Positions 34,732 to 43,768 of a stretch of DNA of 64,000 nucleotides are shown here, in pieces. Where the stretch lies: the NCBI GenBank assembly GCA_963783045.1, contig CAWAMD010000005.1, positions 434,001 through 498,000 on the forward strand. Reading direction: 5' to 3'. The position numbers and the translations under genes are program-made. The stretch's first letter is position 1, and each line of letters opens with the position of its first letter. This stretch comes from CAWAMD01 sp963783045 (GTDB lineage: Bacteria > Actinomycetota > Nitriliruptoria > Nitriliruptorales > Nitriliruptoraceae). The notes under the pieces are model-generated. The model searched no databases. It worked only from the letters and a program-made list of their open reading frames with translations, and was not told the origin of the DNA.

Positions 34732-36876
34732 TCAGCTGCCGTGGCCCCCATCGGCCGGGGCGGCGGCGACCGGCGGCTGGATGTCGACCGGCTCGTCGTA
34801 GTGACCGTAGGTCTGGTTCATGATGTGCTGGGTCGCCCGCATCTGCAGCTCGAGGATGCGGTGGCTGTCAGCGTCGATCCACACGCGGTACCAGGCGGGG
34901 TAGTCGGGCTGGACCATGGTGAGCACGTCGGCGGCACGCCCGTCGACGGTGTCGTGGCCGACGATCCGGAACGCACGCGCGCCGGCGAAGAAGCTCCGGT
35001 AGAACCCCGACGGCCAGCTGAATCCGTTGCCGGGCCAGTCGTAGGTCTTCCAGCCCTCGTCGTCGCCACCGGTGGTGATGTAGCCGGTGTCGCCGAGCGC
35101 GATGCGGGTCGAGCCGCCCGAGACGACCTTCCAGCGCATCTCGTCGGGGGCGGCGAACGCGTACTCGGAGACGATCGGGGCGGCCGTCTCGGCGACCTGC
35201 AGGGTTTCGTGGACCCGGGTGGAACGCGCCTGGTTCATGGCGTCGAGCATGGCCGCGAACGTGCGCGTGCCGTCCGCAGCGGGCAGGGGGACGGTGGTGG
35301 ACAGGGTTGCGTCACCGCGGTTGGTGGTCACGGACGCCTCGAGGGTCCAGTCGCCGTGCCCCTTCAGGGTGGCCTCGCCGTTGAAGCAGGCCGGCCCGCA
35401 CTCCTGCAGGTCGACCTCTTCGTGGCCGCCGTCAGGGCCGGTCGCGCTGAACGTGGCGTCGCGGGGGGCGTCGCCGGCCTCGAGGCCGAGGAGCTGGACG
35501 AGAACCCCGACCCGCCCCGGCGTCGGCGGGTCGAGGGTGAGCCCGACGACGAAGGGCCCGGAGGCCTGGGCCACGGAGAGTGCGGGCCGGGCCGCGGCCG
35601 TGTCCAGCGCGGATTGGACCCCACCGCCGGTGTCGTCGTCCTGCAGGTCGCTGGGGGGGTTCGGGAAGCCGACCAGCGTGGTGGCCAGTCCGAGCACGAC
35701 GACGATCGAGAGCAGCTCTCCGGCGAGGGGACGTCGCAACCGTGGCGGCGCGTCGTCACCGCGACGGCGACGCAGATGATGGGCGGCGCCGAGACCGGCC
35801 ACCAGCACGATCCCAACGATCTTCGCGGTCACGATCGTGCCGTAGGACGTGTCGAGCAGGTCCGAGAACCCGGTCAGCTCCAGCGTCGCGGCGCCGACAC
35901 CGGTCAGCGCGACCGCGACGCCGGCCGCGATCGCCGCCGGGGCGACGGCCGTCAGTGCCTCGCGGACCCGCCCGGACGAGGCCAGCCCGGCCGTGATCGC
36001 CGCGCTCCACACACCGACGGCCGCGAGGTGGACCGCGAACATCGGGATGGCCACGGCCGGCGTGGCGGACGCGCCGGCGTGCCCGGCGGCGGCGTCGAGC
36101 ACCACCGCCGTGGTCGCCAGCCCCAGCGAGGCCGAGCGGTGACGGGCCGCCAGGACACCGACGAGCGCGGTGCCGGCCGAGGCAAGCCGCAGCAGGCCCG
36201 AGCGGCTGCCGTAGCTGATCGCTGACAGCCCGGACAGGCTCCCGGTGGACACGAGCGCGGTGGAGACCAGCGCCGCGAGCGTGCCGACGGCGACGGCTGC
36301 CGGTGCCCAGCGTGGAACCTGCCGGCGGGCCCGGCCGGCCAGGTCACGACCGGCGAGCAGCGGATCCAGCAGCGCGAACCCGATCCACAGCGCCAGCCCG
36401 GCCAGTGCGGCATACCGTCCCGCCAGCCCGAGCCACCCTTCGGAGTCGATCGGCCCGGCCTGCAGCGTCGCGTCACCGACCGTGGTCGCCCCGACCGCGA
36501 ACTTGTAGCTGCCCTTGAGCGTGTGTCCGTCGAGCGGGGAGACGGTCGTCCACCGCACCGTGTAGACGCCGGGCGGGAGGATCTGCAGCGCGCGGCGCAT
36601 CGCCTTCGCGTCGCCCTCCACCGGCTTGGTGTCGCCCTTCGTGACGTCCTCGCCGGTCGGGTCGAGCACCCGGATCCGCGATGGTCCGCGTACCAGCGGC
36701 TCCGAGAACCGCATCACGACCTGGTCGGGACCCTGCGGCATACCCGCGCCGGGCGACGGCGTGGCCGAGACGAACGACGCATGCGCGAACGCCCCCGCCG
36801 CCGGCACCAGGACGAGCACCAGGACGAGCACGGCCAGCCCGGCCGCGTGAGCAGGGCGGCGGGATGACCGGGTCAC
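34732..36876 (-). CDS. CopC-CopD fusion with C-terminal outer domain
   Basis: 714 residues. A signal peptide ends in AFA, giving a mature N-terminus beginning with His (HASFVSATPSPGA), as in CopC. The CopC domain runs to about residue 130 and keeps SPLDGHTL, whose Asp and His complete the copper site. A CopD-like membrane domain with about eight helices follows (about 145-420). The last 290 residues are extracytoplasmic, with TLEASVTTNRGDA resembling FixH/YtkA-type folds, then a LolA-like segment. The role is copper handling at the membrane, with the substrate direction unproven. The GTG or ATG start near 36876 directly precedes the signal peptide. Confidence 0.8.
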   Translation of the reverse strand: MTRSSRRPAHAAGLAVLVLVLVLVPAAGAFAHASFVSATPSPGAGMPQGPDQVVMRFSEPLVRGPSRIRVLDPTGEDVTKGDTKPVEGDAKAMRRALQILPPGVYTVRWTTVSPLDGHTLKGSYKFAVGATTVGDATLQAGPIDSEGWLGLAGRYAALAGLALWIGFALLDPLLAGRDLAGRARRQVPRWAPAAVAVGTLAALVSTALVSTGSLSGLSAISYGSRSGLLRLASAGTALVGVLAARHRSASLGLATTAVVLDAAAGHAGASATPAVAIPMFAVHLAAVGVWSAAITAGLASSGRVREALTAVAPAAIAAGVAVALTGVGAATLELTGFSDLLDTSYGTIVTAKIVGIVLVAGLGAAHHLRRRRGDDAPPRLRRPLAGELLSIVVVLGLATTLVGFPNPPSDLQDDDTGGGVQSALDTAAARPALSVAQASGPFVVGLTLDPPTPGRVGVLVQLLGLEAGDAPRDATFSATGPDGGHEEVDLQECGPACFNGEATLKGHGDWTLEASVTTNRGDATLSTTVPLPAADGTRTFAAMLDAMNQARSTRVHETLQVAETAAPIVSEYAFAAPDEMRWKVVSGGSTRIALGDTGYITTGGDDEGWKTYDWPGNGFSWPSGFYRSFFAGARAFRIVGHDTVDGRAADVLTMVQPDYPAWYRVWIDADSHRILELQMRATQHIMNQTYGHYDEPVDIQPPVAAAPADGGHGS

Positions 36877-37077
36877 GGGGAACGGTTCATGGGCAGCGGT
36901 CCATGCGCGGCGGTCTACCGGCAGCGGTCCGTGACGAGCGATCCATCAGGGGAACCGCTGCGAGAGAGCACCTCACGCTCACACGTTCGGGCCCCTCGAG
37001 GCAAACGCACCGTCGATGACAGCGGTTCCGCTGGCAGGCCCCAGCTCAGGCACCCACCTCGAGGACGCCCAGGCTGC

Positions 37078-37824
37078 TCACACGACGTCGCGTCTCTGGA
37101 CGATGGCCACGCCGATGGCCGCCGGAATGGCCGCCCAGACGAGCAACGCCGCCAGGGCGGCCACGAGGGCCGGGCCGTCCGACACGCCGCCGACCGTGCC
37201 GAGCAGGGTGGCAGGCATCCAGTCGGCGGTGCCGCTGGCCAGCTGAGGGATCAGCGGCGGGATGATGAACAGCAGCAGCCCTGCTGCCGCCACGGCACCG
37301 CCGGGGTTGCGGACGACGGCGCCGACCCCGGCTCCGAGGGTGGCGCCGGCCGCGCCGGCGAGGGCCGCGGTGGCGACCAGACGGACGACCGTGCCGGCCG
37401 AGAGCAGGAACCCGTAGTCGGTGAACGGCAGCGAGGCGGCAGCGGCGCCGACCACGAGCAGCTGACCGACCATGGACAGCAGGGCCCCGCCGATCAGCAC
37501 GGCGGTGAACTGGGCGAGCATGGTCACATGCCGCCGCGGCGCCGCGAGGAACGTCGGGACCACGGTGTTGTGCCCGTATTCGCGCGCAACCGCGATCGCG
37601 CCGAACAGTCCGGCGCCGAGCAGGGCGTTGGTTCCGAACGCCAGCAGCTCCCGCTGGTCGTTCATCGTGGCGATGAAGGACTTGCTGCCGTCCATGTCCG
37701 TGCCCAGCACGATCGCGACACCGTTGATCGCGGCGATCACGACCAGCGCCGCCACGAACCCCCATGGCATCCGGGTCGTGGTGAGCTTGCGAAGCTCTGC
37801 TCGAAGCAGTCTCAACCAGGTCAT
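37078..37824 (-). CDS. ABC-2 type transporter permease
   Basis: 248 residues with six hydrophobic segments. It begins LLRAELRKLTTTRMPWGFVAALVVIAAING, the standard start of ABC-2 permeases that pair with a separate ATPase. AREYGHNTVVPTFLAAPRR is a typical cytoplasmic loop after helix 2. The four-base overlap with the ATPase gene (37821-37824) shows they form one operon and one complex. The substrate is unknown; many such pairs confer peptide-antibiotic resistance. Confidence 0.85.
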   Translation of the reverse strand: MTWLRLLRAELRKLTTTRMPWGFVAALVVIAAINGVAIVLGTDMDGSKSFIATMNDQRELLAFGTNALLGAGLFGAIAVAREYGHNTVVPTFLAAPRRHVTMLAQFTAVLIGGALLSMVGQLLVVGAAAASLPFTDYGFLLSAGTVVRLVATAALAGAAGATLGAGVGAVVRNPGGAVAAAGLLLFIIPPLIPQLASGTADWMPATLLGTVGGVSDGPALVAALAALLVWAAIPAAIGVAIVQRRDVV

Positions 37825-38735
37825 CGGGACTTCACCTCCGCACGGCCATCGCGGGCCGGCTGCTCATCGTGCGTCCAGTCAAGGAACAGATCCTCGAGCG
37901 ATCCCGCTCGGGGCGACAGCTCGTGCAGGCCGATCCCGGCAGCCATGGCCAGGTCGCCGATCTGCTCGATGGGAAGGCCGCGGACCTCCAGCGCCCCGTC
38001 GTGGGCGGTCACGGTCGCACCGGCGCCCGCGAGCACCCCCGAAAGCCGCTCTGGCTGCGGGGTCCGCACCGTCGTGGCGGCCTGCTGCAGGTCGGCGATC
38101 GGTCCAGCGACGACGAGCCGGCCGCGGTTGATGACCACGACCTCGTCGGCCAGATGTTCGACCTCGGCCAGCAGATGGCTCGACACGAACACCGTGTTGC
38201 CGTTGGCCGCTCGCAACCGGAGCAGGTCGCGGAGCCAGCGGATGCCCTGGGGATCCAGGCCGTTGCCGGGCTCGTCGAGCACGAGCACGGCCGGGTCACC
38301 GAGCAGCGCTGCAGCGATACCCAGGCGCTGACGCATCCCCAGCGAGTAGGCGCGGACCGCGCGGTCGGCGGCGTCCGCGAGACCGACCAGCCGCAGCATC
38401 TCGTCGACCCGCGTCGGGGGCACCCCGGCGACGTCCGCGAGGATGCGCAGGTGGTTGCGGCCGGTGCGCGTCGGATGGAACGCGTTGGGTTCGAGCACGA
38501 CCCCCACCGTCCCCGCCGGGTCGGAAAACGACCGGTACCGGCGTCCACCGAAGGTCGCGGTCCCCTCGTTGGCGGCGGCCAGATCCAGCAGGATCTTCAT
38601 CAGCGTCGACTTGCCCGCCCCGTTGGGGCCGAGGAAGCCGGTGACCCGGCCCGGCTCCACGCGGAACGAGAGGTCGTCGACGACCGTGTTGGCGCCGTAC
38701 CGTTTCGTGACGTGTTCGATCTCGATCGGGTGCAT
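37821..38735 (-). CDS. ABC transporter ATP-binding protein
   Basis: 304 residues. Walker A GPNGAGKST near residue 36, a short signature YSLGMRQRLGIAAALL, Walker B VLVLDEPGNGLDP and the switch-region SSHLLAEVEHLAD are all intact. The C-terminal extension after residue 220 is usual for the DrrA/BcrA-type subfamily. It powers the permease encoded by the overlapping next gene. A frameshifted membrane hydrolase gene lies 43 bases upstream on the same strand and is probably in the same operon. Confidence 0.92.
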   Translation of the reverse strand: MHPIEIEHVTKRYGANTVVDDLSFRVEPGRVTGFLGPNGAGKSTLMKILLDLAAANEGTATFGGRRYRSFSDPAGTVGVVLEPNAFHPTRTGRNHLRILADVAGVPPTRVDEMLRLVGLADAADRAVRAYSLGMRQRLGIAAALLGDPAVLVLDEPGNGLDPQGIRWLRDLLRLRAANGNTVFVSSHLLAEVEHLADEVVVINRGRLVVAGPIADLQQAATTVRTPQPERLSGVLAGAGATVTAHDGALEVRGLPIEQIGDLAMAAGIGLHELSPRAGSLEDLFLDWTHDEQPARDGRAEVKSR

Positions 38736-38778
38736 GGCGTGCTCCTGTCCGCCCGCCGGGGCGGGATGGTTCGTGCGA

Positions 38779-40357
38779 TCAGGTGTGCGCGTCCTCGCTG
38801 ACGGTCGTCTCGTCGACGACGCGGCGCATCAGGGCGGCGAAGTCGGCGGGCTGCTCGAAGGAGGGCCGGTGGGCGGAGTCGGTGAAGACGATGCGCTCCT
38901 TGGACGGTGCGTCGAGCCGGGCGAACCAGTCGTCGGCGAGCACCGCGCGGCCGCGCGCCTCGTACCGGCCGGTCACCATGTAGACGGGGACGTTCGAGCC
39001 GGGCCGCGTCGCGGCGGAAGTCGTAGTCCTGCAGCTGCGGATAGACGAAGACGTTCACGTCGAGCAGGCCGCGCAGGGCGTTGATGCGGTCGAGCAGGCT
39101 GTTCTCGCGCACGAACGTGTTGAACGGCATCTCGGACAGGTCACGCACGCCCGGGTAGGCGTTCCAGTCGTGCTCGTAGCTGACCGTGTACTCGTAGTTC
39201 AGCAGGTCCTCGTAGGGCGGCGGACCGATCGCTCGGAGGCGGTCGACCAGGCCGGTGTTGCCGGTCTTCTGCGCCCACGCGAGCGTGTCGTCGTAGAACA
39301 TCTGGTCGGTGAGCCGGTTGTTCACCATCTGTCCGGTCCCGATGTAGGCGTGGAAGCGTTCGGGCTGCCGCTGGACGGCGAACACAGCCGGGATCGTCCC
39401 CCAGGAGTTGGCCGCGAGGTAGATCCTGTCCTGTGCGAACCGCTCCCGCAGATAGTCGGTGACCTCGAGGGTGTCGGTGATCGCCTGCTCGAGGGTGAGA
39501 TCCCCGACCGGTTCGATCGAGGTCGCGTAGGACTTGCCGGTTCCACGCTGCTCCCAGGTGGCCACGACGAAGTCGGACTCGAGGCCGGTGTCGTCGCGCA
39601 TCGCCCCGAGATCGGTACCGCCCGGCCCCCCGGCCAGGTGCAGCAGCACCGGGTTCTGTGCCGAACGCCCGCGCAGCATGATGACCTGATCGACCCCACC
39701 GATCCGGACCGTGGCCAGCTCGGCGACGCTGCCCTCCAGCCGCTGCCCGTCAGGGCCGAGGATCGCGGCGGTCGTGCCGGGCAGGACCAGGGACACGCCG
39801 AGCCAGAGCACGAGTGCCGTCGTGAGCACGGTCACCACCTTGCCGGGCAGTCCGGGTGCGGCCGCGGTCGGATGCCCCGACCGGTGGGCCAACCAGACAC
39901 CCGCACCCACGCCGAGCAGCAGCGGCGGTACCACGATCAGTCCATGGGCCCCACGGCCCGCGACGAACGCGATCAGCCCGTACATGGAGGTGAGGTGCAG
40001 GCCGTCGACCGTCGCCCCCTGCGCCCCGATCCGGCCGAGCTCGAACGTCAGGACGTAGGCCAGCGGTGCCACCACGAACATCCATCGGCTCCCCGAGGAC
40101 AGGCCCGCGGCGACACCCACGGCCAGCATCACGACCAGGGTGGCCGCCACCTGTAGCGGGGTCAGCGGACCTCGCGGGGTCAGCCAGGCCGACACCAGCC
40201 CCACCGCGGCGACCATGCCGATGGCTGTCGCGACCCCGTAGCGGCGGCTCGCCCACAGGCGAGCGAACGGACCCGTCGGCGGGGTCGCGTCGGGGCGACC
40301 CGGACGGGACGGCGGTGGTGCGACGGCAACGCTGCGGGAGGGAACATCGACAGGCAC
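38779..40357 (-). pseudogene. Membrane-anchored S33-type alpha/beta hydrolase, frameshifted
   Basis: The first 190 residues carry about six membrane helices. A prolyl-aminopeptidase-like domain follows: HLAGGPGGTDLG for the oxyanion hole, VATWEQRGTGKSY, and the nucleophile elbow in YLAANSWGTIPAVF. After FVYPQLQDYDFRRDAARLE the frame fails. The expected continuation (VPVYMVTGRYEARGRAVLAD, then a His in DSAHRPSFEQP) reads in another frame to a stop at 38779. One extra base inside the CGAACGTC octamer (38989-38996, minus strand) accounts for it. It is encoded just before an ABC exporter, suggesting a joint resistance role. Sequencing error or recent inactivation. Confidence 0.8.
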
Positions 40358-40493
40358 GGGTCGCCTTCAGTCGGATGGGGTAGCCCGACACTCGCCCGTT
40401 TCGCCCCGCTGCTCAAGATCCACCCGCCCCGGCCTCGGCGGCCGGTCGGCAGCGAGTGATCCGCCGGCCCGGCCCGTCGGATGCGGACCGGAC

Positions 40494-41438
40494 TCAGGCA
40501 GGTACCGGCTGCGACTGATCCAGCCAGTCGGTCACGACGGCGCTGAACCGCTCCGGCACCTCCATCATCGGAACGTGGCCCACGTCCTCCCAGACGTGGA
40601 CGTGCCAGTCGGGGCGGCGCTGCGCCACGCCGTCCACGACCGGCTCACCGACGAGCCGGTCCTTGTCGCCCCACAGCAGCAGGGTGGGCGCCGTGATCGC
40701 ATCGAGGGAACGGTGCGCCACCCGTCGTGACGGGCCGATCAGCAGGGACATGAGCGACTCGGCCGCGTGTCCGAACGAGGCCGGTCGCCAGTCGAGCTCC
40801 TTCCCGCGGCGGGTGTTGTCGAGCCCGACCTGCTTCAGCTCCTCGGACACGCGACTGCGGTCGGCGGTGACCAGGTTCATCGTCTCACGGAAGAGGTCCT
40901 CGGCCGACAGCCGGTTCAGGCGGGCCTTCATCAGGCGTGACCCGAGGCCCGGTAGGACGAACGGGGCGAACACGGCCAGCGCGGTGACCGGCACCTCCAG
41001 CGCGGCGCGCAAGGGCGCGGGCAGTCCCGGGTTCACCAGCACGAGCGACTCGACCAGGTCCTGTCGGTGCCCCGCCACGAGGACGGCGATCATGCCGCCC
41101 ATGGAGTTGCCCATCAGCACGACCCGGTCCCAGCCGACCTCGCGGCACAGCGCCGAGATGAACCGGGCGTTGGGGCGCACCGCCGCCGCCGACGGGCGGG
41201 GCGGGGCGGTCATCCCGAAGCCGGGCAGATCCATCGCCAGCACGGGGCCGCGACGCGCCAGTGCCGGCATGACCTCCAGCCAGTTGGTCGCCGAGCCGCC
41301 GAGCCCGTGCACCAGCACGATCGGCGTGCCGTCGTCAGGCCCGTCGGCTCGCAGGGTGTGGACGGGGAGGTGGTTCACGGTCAGCCACTCGGTGCGAATT
41401 CCCTGCCACCGCTCGGCTCGCTCAGCCCAGTCGTGCAT
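40494..41438 (-). CDS. Alpha/beta-fold hydrolase
   Basis: 314 residues with an intact triad pattern: the oxyanion HGLGGSATNW, the nucleophile elbow LMGNSMGGMIA, WGDKDRLVGE for the acid and DVGHVPMMEVPE for the His. Related to epoxide-hydrolase/lipase-like enzymes. The ATG at 41438 is preferred because AAGGAG lies nine bases upstream; an in-frame ATG at 41480 would add 14 residues. It is divergent from the oxidoreductase gene. The substrate is unknown. Confidence 0.8.
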   Translation of the reverse strand: MHDWAERAERWQGIRTEWLTVNHLPVHTLRADGPDDGTPIVLVHGLGGSATNWLEVMPALARRGPVLAMDLPGFGMTAPPRPSAAAVRPNARFISALCREVGWDRVVLMGNSMGGMIAVLVAGHRQDLVESLVLVNPGLPAPLRAALEVPVTALAVFAPFVLPGLGSRLMKARLNRLSAEDLFRETMNLVTADRSRVSEELKQVGLDNTRRGKELDWRPASFGHAAESLMSLLIGPSRRVAHRSLDAITAPTLLLWGDKDRLVGEPVVDGVAQRRPDWHVHVWEDVGHVPMMEVPERFSAVVTDWLDQSQPVPA

Positions 41439-41636
41439 CGTGGTGCTCTCCTTCGCCCCTCCGGACGTGTTCGTGTCCATCACACTACGGCGAACGGGCG
41501 CCAACCCGAGCGTCGGTCCCGCGGCCGCACGGCCCCGCGCCCGGTGGTGAGGCGTCCAGCCCGATCCGGCTCACGCCCGGAGCGCGTCTGCTTGCATGCG
41601 TCGGCGAACCCCTCAGCAGCGACACGAGGAGACCTC

Positions 41637-42737
41637 ATGGTCCCCGACACGATGAAGGCCGTGCTCCTGACCGGACACGGCGGGCTGGACAAGCTCGAGT
41701 ATCGCGAGGACGTGGCGGTCCCGGACGTGCCCGCCGGCGAGGTGCTCGTCGAGGTCAGCGCCTGCGGCATGAACAACACCGACGTGTGGGTCCGTGAGGG
41801 CGCCTATGGCCTCGAGGAGGATCCCGGCGCCGTCTCGACCTGGCGCCGCGGCCGTTCGACCCTGGAGTTTCCCCGCATCCAGGGCGCCGACACCGTCGGG
41901 CACATCGTGGCCGTGGGCACGGGCGTGCCGCAGGACCGCGTCGGCCAGCGGGTGATGGTGGACTTCTCCATCTACAACCGCCAGGACGACAGCCTCGCCG
42001 ACATCGACTACATGGGTCACGGCCGCGACGGTGGGTACGCCGAGTACCAGGCCGTGCCGGCCGACCACGCCCACCCGGTCGACACCGACATGGACGACGC
42101 CGAGCTCGCGACGTTCTGCTGTGCCTACCTCACCGGCGAGCACATGCTCGACCGGGCCCGGGTCGCGGCAGGGGAGCGGGTGCTGATCACCGGCGCGTCC
42201 GGCGGGGTCGGTTCCGGCCTCATCCAGCTGTGTCGCGCACGGGGCGCCATCCCCTACGCGGTCACGAGCTCGGGGAAGGCCGACGCGATGAAGGAGATCG
42301 GTGCCGAGGACGTCGTCCTCCGCGACCAGGGTGACCTGATCGGCCAGGTCGAGGAGGTGTTCGGCGGCGAGCCCGTCGACGTGGTCGCCGACCTCGTGGC
42401 CGGCGACATGTTCAACGACCTGCTGCGGGTGCTGCGTCCCGAGGGCCGCTACACGACCGCCGGCGCGATCGGCGGTCCGGTGGTGCAGCTCGACCTGCGC
42501 ACGATGTACCTCAAGCATCTCGAGCTCCACGGCTCCTCGCAGGGCACCCGGGCCGCCTTCGCCCGCCTCGTCCGCTACATCGAGGAGGGCCGGCTGGATG
42601 CCCTGCTCGCCGGCACCTACAAGCTCAGCAACTTCCACGAGGCCCAGCGCGACTTCATGAGCAAGGGCTTCGTCGGAAAGCTCGTCGTCGTCCCCGACGC
42701 GAAGTGGGACGAGTACGGAGCGCCCCATGCCCACTGA
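41637..42737 (+). CDS. Zinc-free-looking MDR oxidoreductase
   Basis: 366 residues of the medium-chain dehydrogenase/reductase family. KAVLLTGHGGLDKLEYREDV and EVLVEVSACGMNNTDVWVREG form the GroES-like N-terminus. VLITGASGGVGSGLIQLCRARGA is the dinucleotide fold. The usual catalytic-zinc and four-Cys structural-zinc ligands are not evident, suggesting a quinone-reductase-like enzyme. GAGGAG precedes the ATG. The stop overlaps the start of the proline racemase homologue by 11 bases, so the two genes form an operon. Confidence 0.8.
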   Translation: MVPDTMKAVLLTGHGGLDKLEYREDVAVPDVPAGEVLVEVSACGMNNTDVWVREGAYGLEEDPGAVSTWRRGRSTLEFPRIQGADTVGHIVAVGTGVPQDRVGQRVMVDFSIYNRQDDSLADIDYMGHGRDGGYAEYQAVPADHAHPVDTDMDDAELATFCCAYLTGEHMLDRARVAAGERVLITGASGGVGSGLIQLCRARGAIPYAVTSSGKADAMKEIGAEDVVLRDQGDLIGQVEEVFGGEPVDVVADLVAGDMFNDLLRVLRPEGRYTTAGAIGGPVVQLDLRTMYLKHLELHGSSQGTRAAFARLVRYIEEGRLDALLAGTYKLSNFHEAQRDFMSKGFVGKLVVVPDAKWDEYGAPHAH

Positions 42738-43768
42738 CGACCGCCGCACCCTGGAGCTTCTCGACACCCACTACGGCGGCGACGTCAGCCGGGTCGTGCT
42801 GTCCGGGGCCGCTGACGTGCCTGGCGACACGGTGCTCGCGAAGCGGGACTGGCTCGCCACCCGGGGGGACGGCCTGCGCCAGCTCCTGCTCTACCCGCCC
42901 TACGGCGAGCCTCGCATGTGCGCGAACCTCATCGTCGAGCCATCCCTGCCCGACGCCCAGGCCGGGTACATCATCATGGAAGCGATGGGCTACCCGCACT
43001 TCTCGGGCTCCAACTCGATCTGCGTCGTCACGGCCCTGCTGGAGTCGGGCCGGATCCCGATGGAGGAGCCGGGGGAGCAGCGCGTGCTGCTCGAGGCACC
43101 GGTCGGCCTCGTGGAGGCGACCGCCGAGCACGACGGCGAACACGTGTCCAGCGTGACCGTCAACTGCGATCCGGCCTACGTCGTCGAGCGCAACCGGACG
43201 GTCGAGCTGCCCGAGTTCGGGCGCGTCACCTTCGACCTCGTCTGGTCGGGGTGCTACTACGCCGTGGTCGACGCCGAGTCCCTGGGCCTGGCGCTGAGCG
43301 CCATCGAGGCGCCGGCGCTGGCCGGGTTCGCGCACGAGCTGTGCCTCGTGGCCACGCCGCAGCTCAACCTGCGTCATCCTGAGTTCGGCGACACCGGCAA
43401 TCTGTCGTTCGTCGCGTTCGCCGGCCCGATCGAGGAGGACGACGAGGGCGCATTGCACTCGCCGTCGGCGACCTACGTCCACCCGGGCGTCATCTGCAGC
43501 TGTCCGACGGGCACGGGCACGGCGGCGCGCCTGGCCGTCCTTGCCGAGGACGGGCGGGTCGAACGTCGGCGACGAGCTCGTGACGACCTCACCGACCGGG
43601 AGCACGATGACGGGGCGGGTCGTCGGGCCCACCGTCGCCGGCGGCCGCGACGCCGTCCGCGCGAGCGTCACGGGGCGCGGGTTCCTCATGGGGCGCAACG
43701 ACCTGATCGTCAACCGTGACGACCACGTCATCGACTACGAGGGCGTCTGGGAGCTGCTCGCGCCGTAA
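42727..43768 (+). pseudogene. Proline racemase family protein, frameshifted
   Basis: Reads as a proline racemase/hydroxyproline epimerase-family protein from the ATG at 42727 to LAVLAEDGRV, then leaves frame. Another frame continues with the expected VGDELVTTSPTGSTMTGRVVG and ends at 43768. One extra A in CGAACGTC (43560-43567) is the cause. The first catalytic Cys position reads FSGSNS (Ser) and the second reads SCPTGTGT (Thr), so this is neither a racemase (Cys/Cys) nor a classical trans-3-hydroxyproline dehydratase (Cys/Thr). The last 34 bases overlap the convergent gene. Sequencing error is likely. Confidence 0.8.

Noticed and set aside
20432..43567. Programmed ribosomal frameshifting at CGAACGTC
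   Set aside because: The octamer lies on the coding strand in two genes but on the opposite strand in nhaA, so the ribosome would not see the same slippery sequence.
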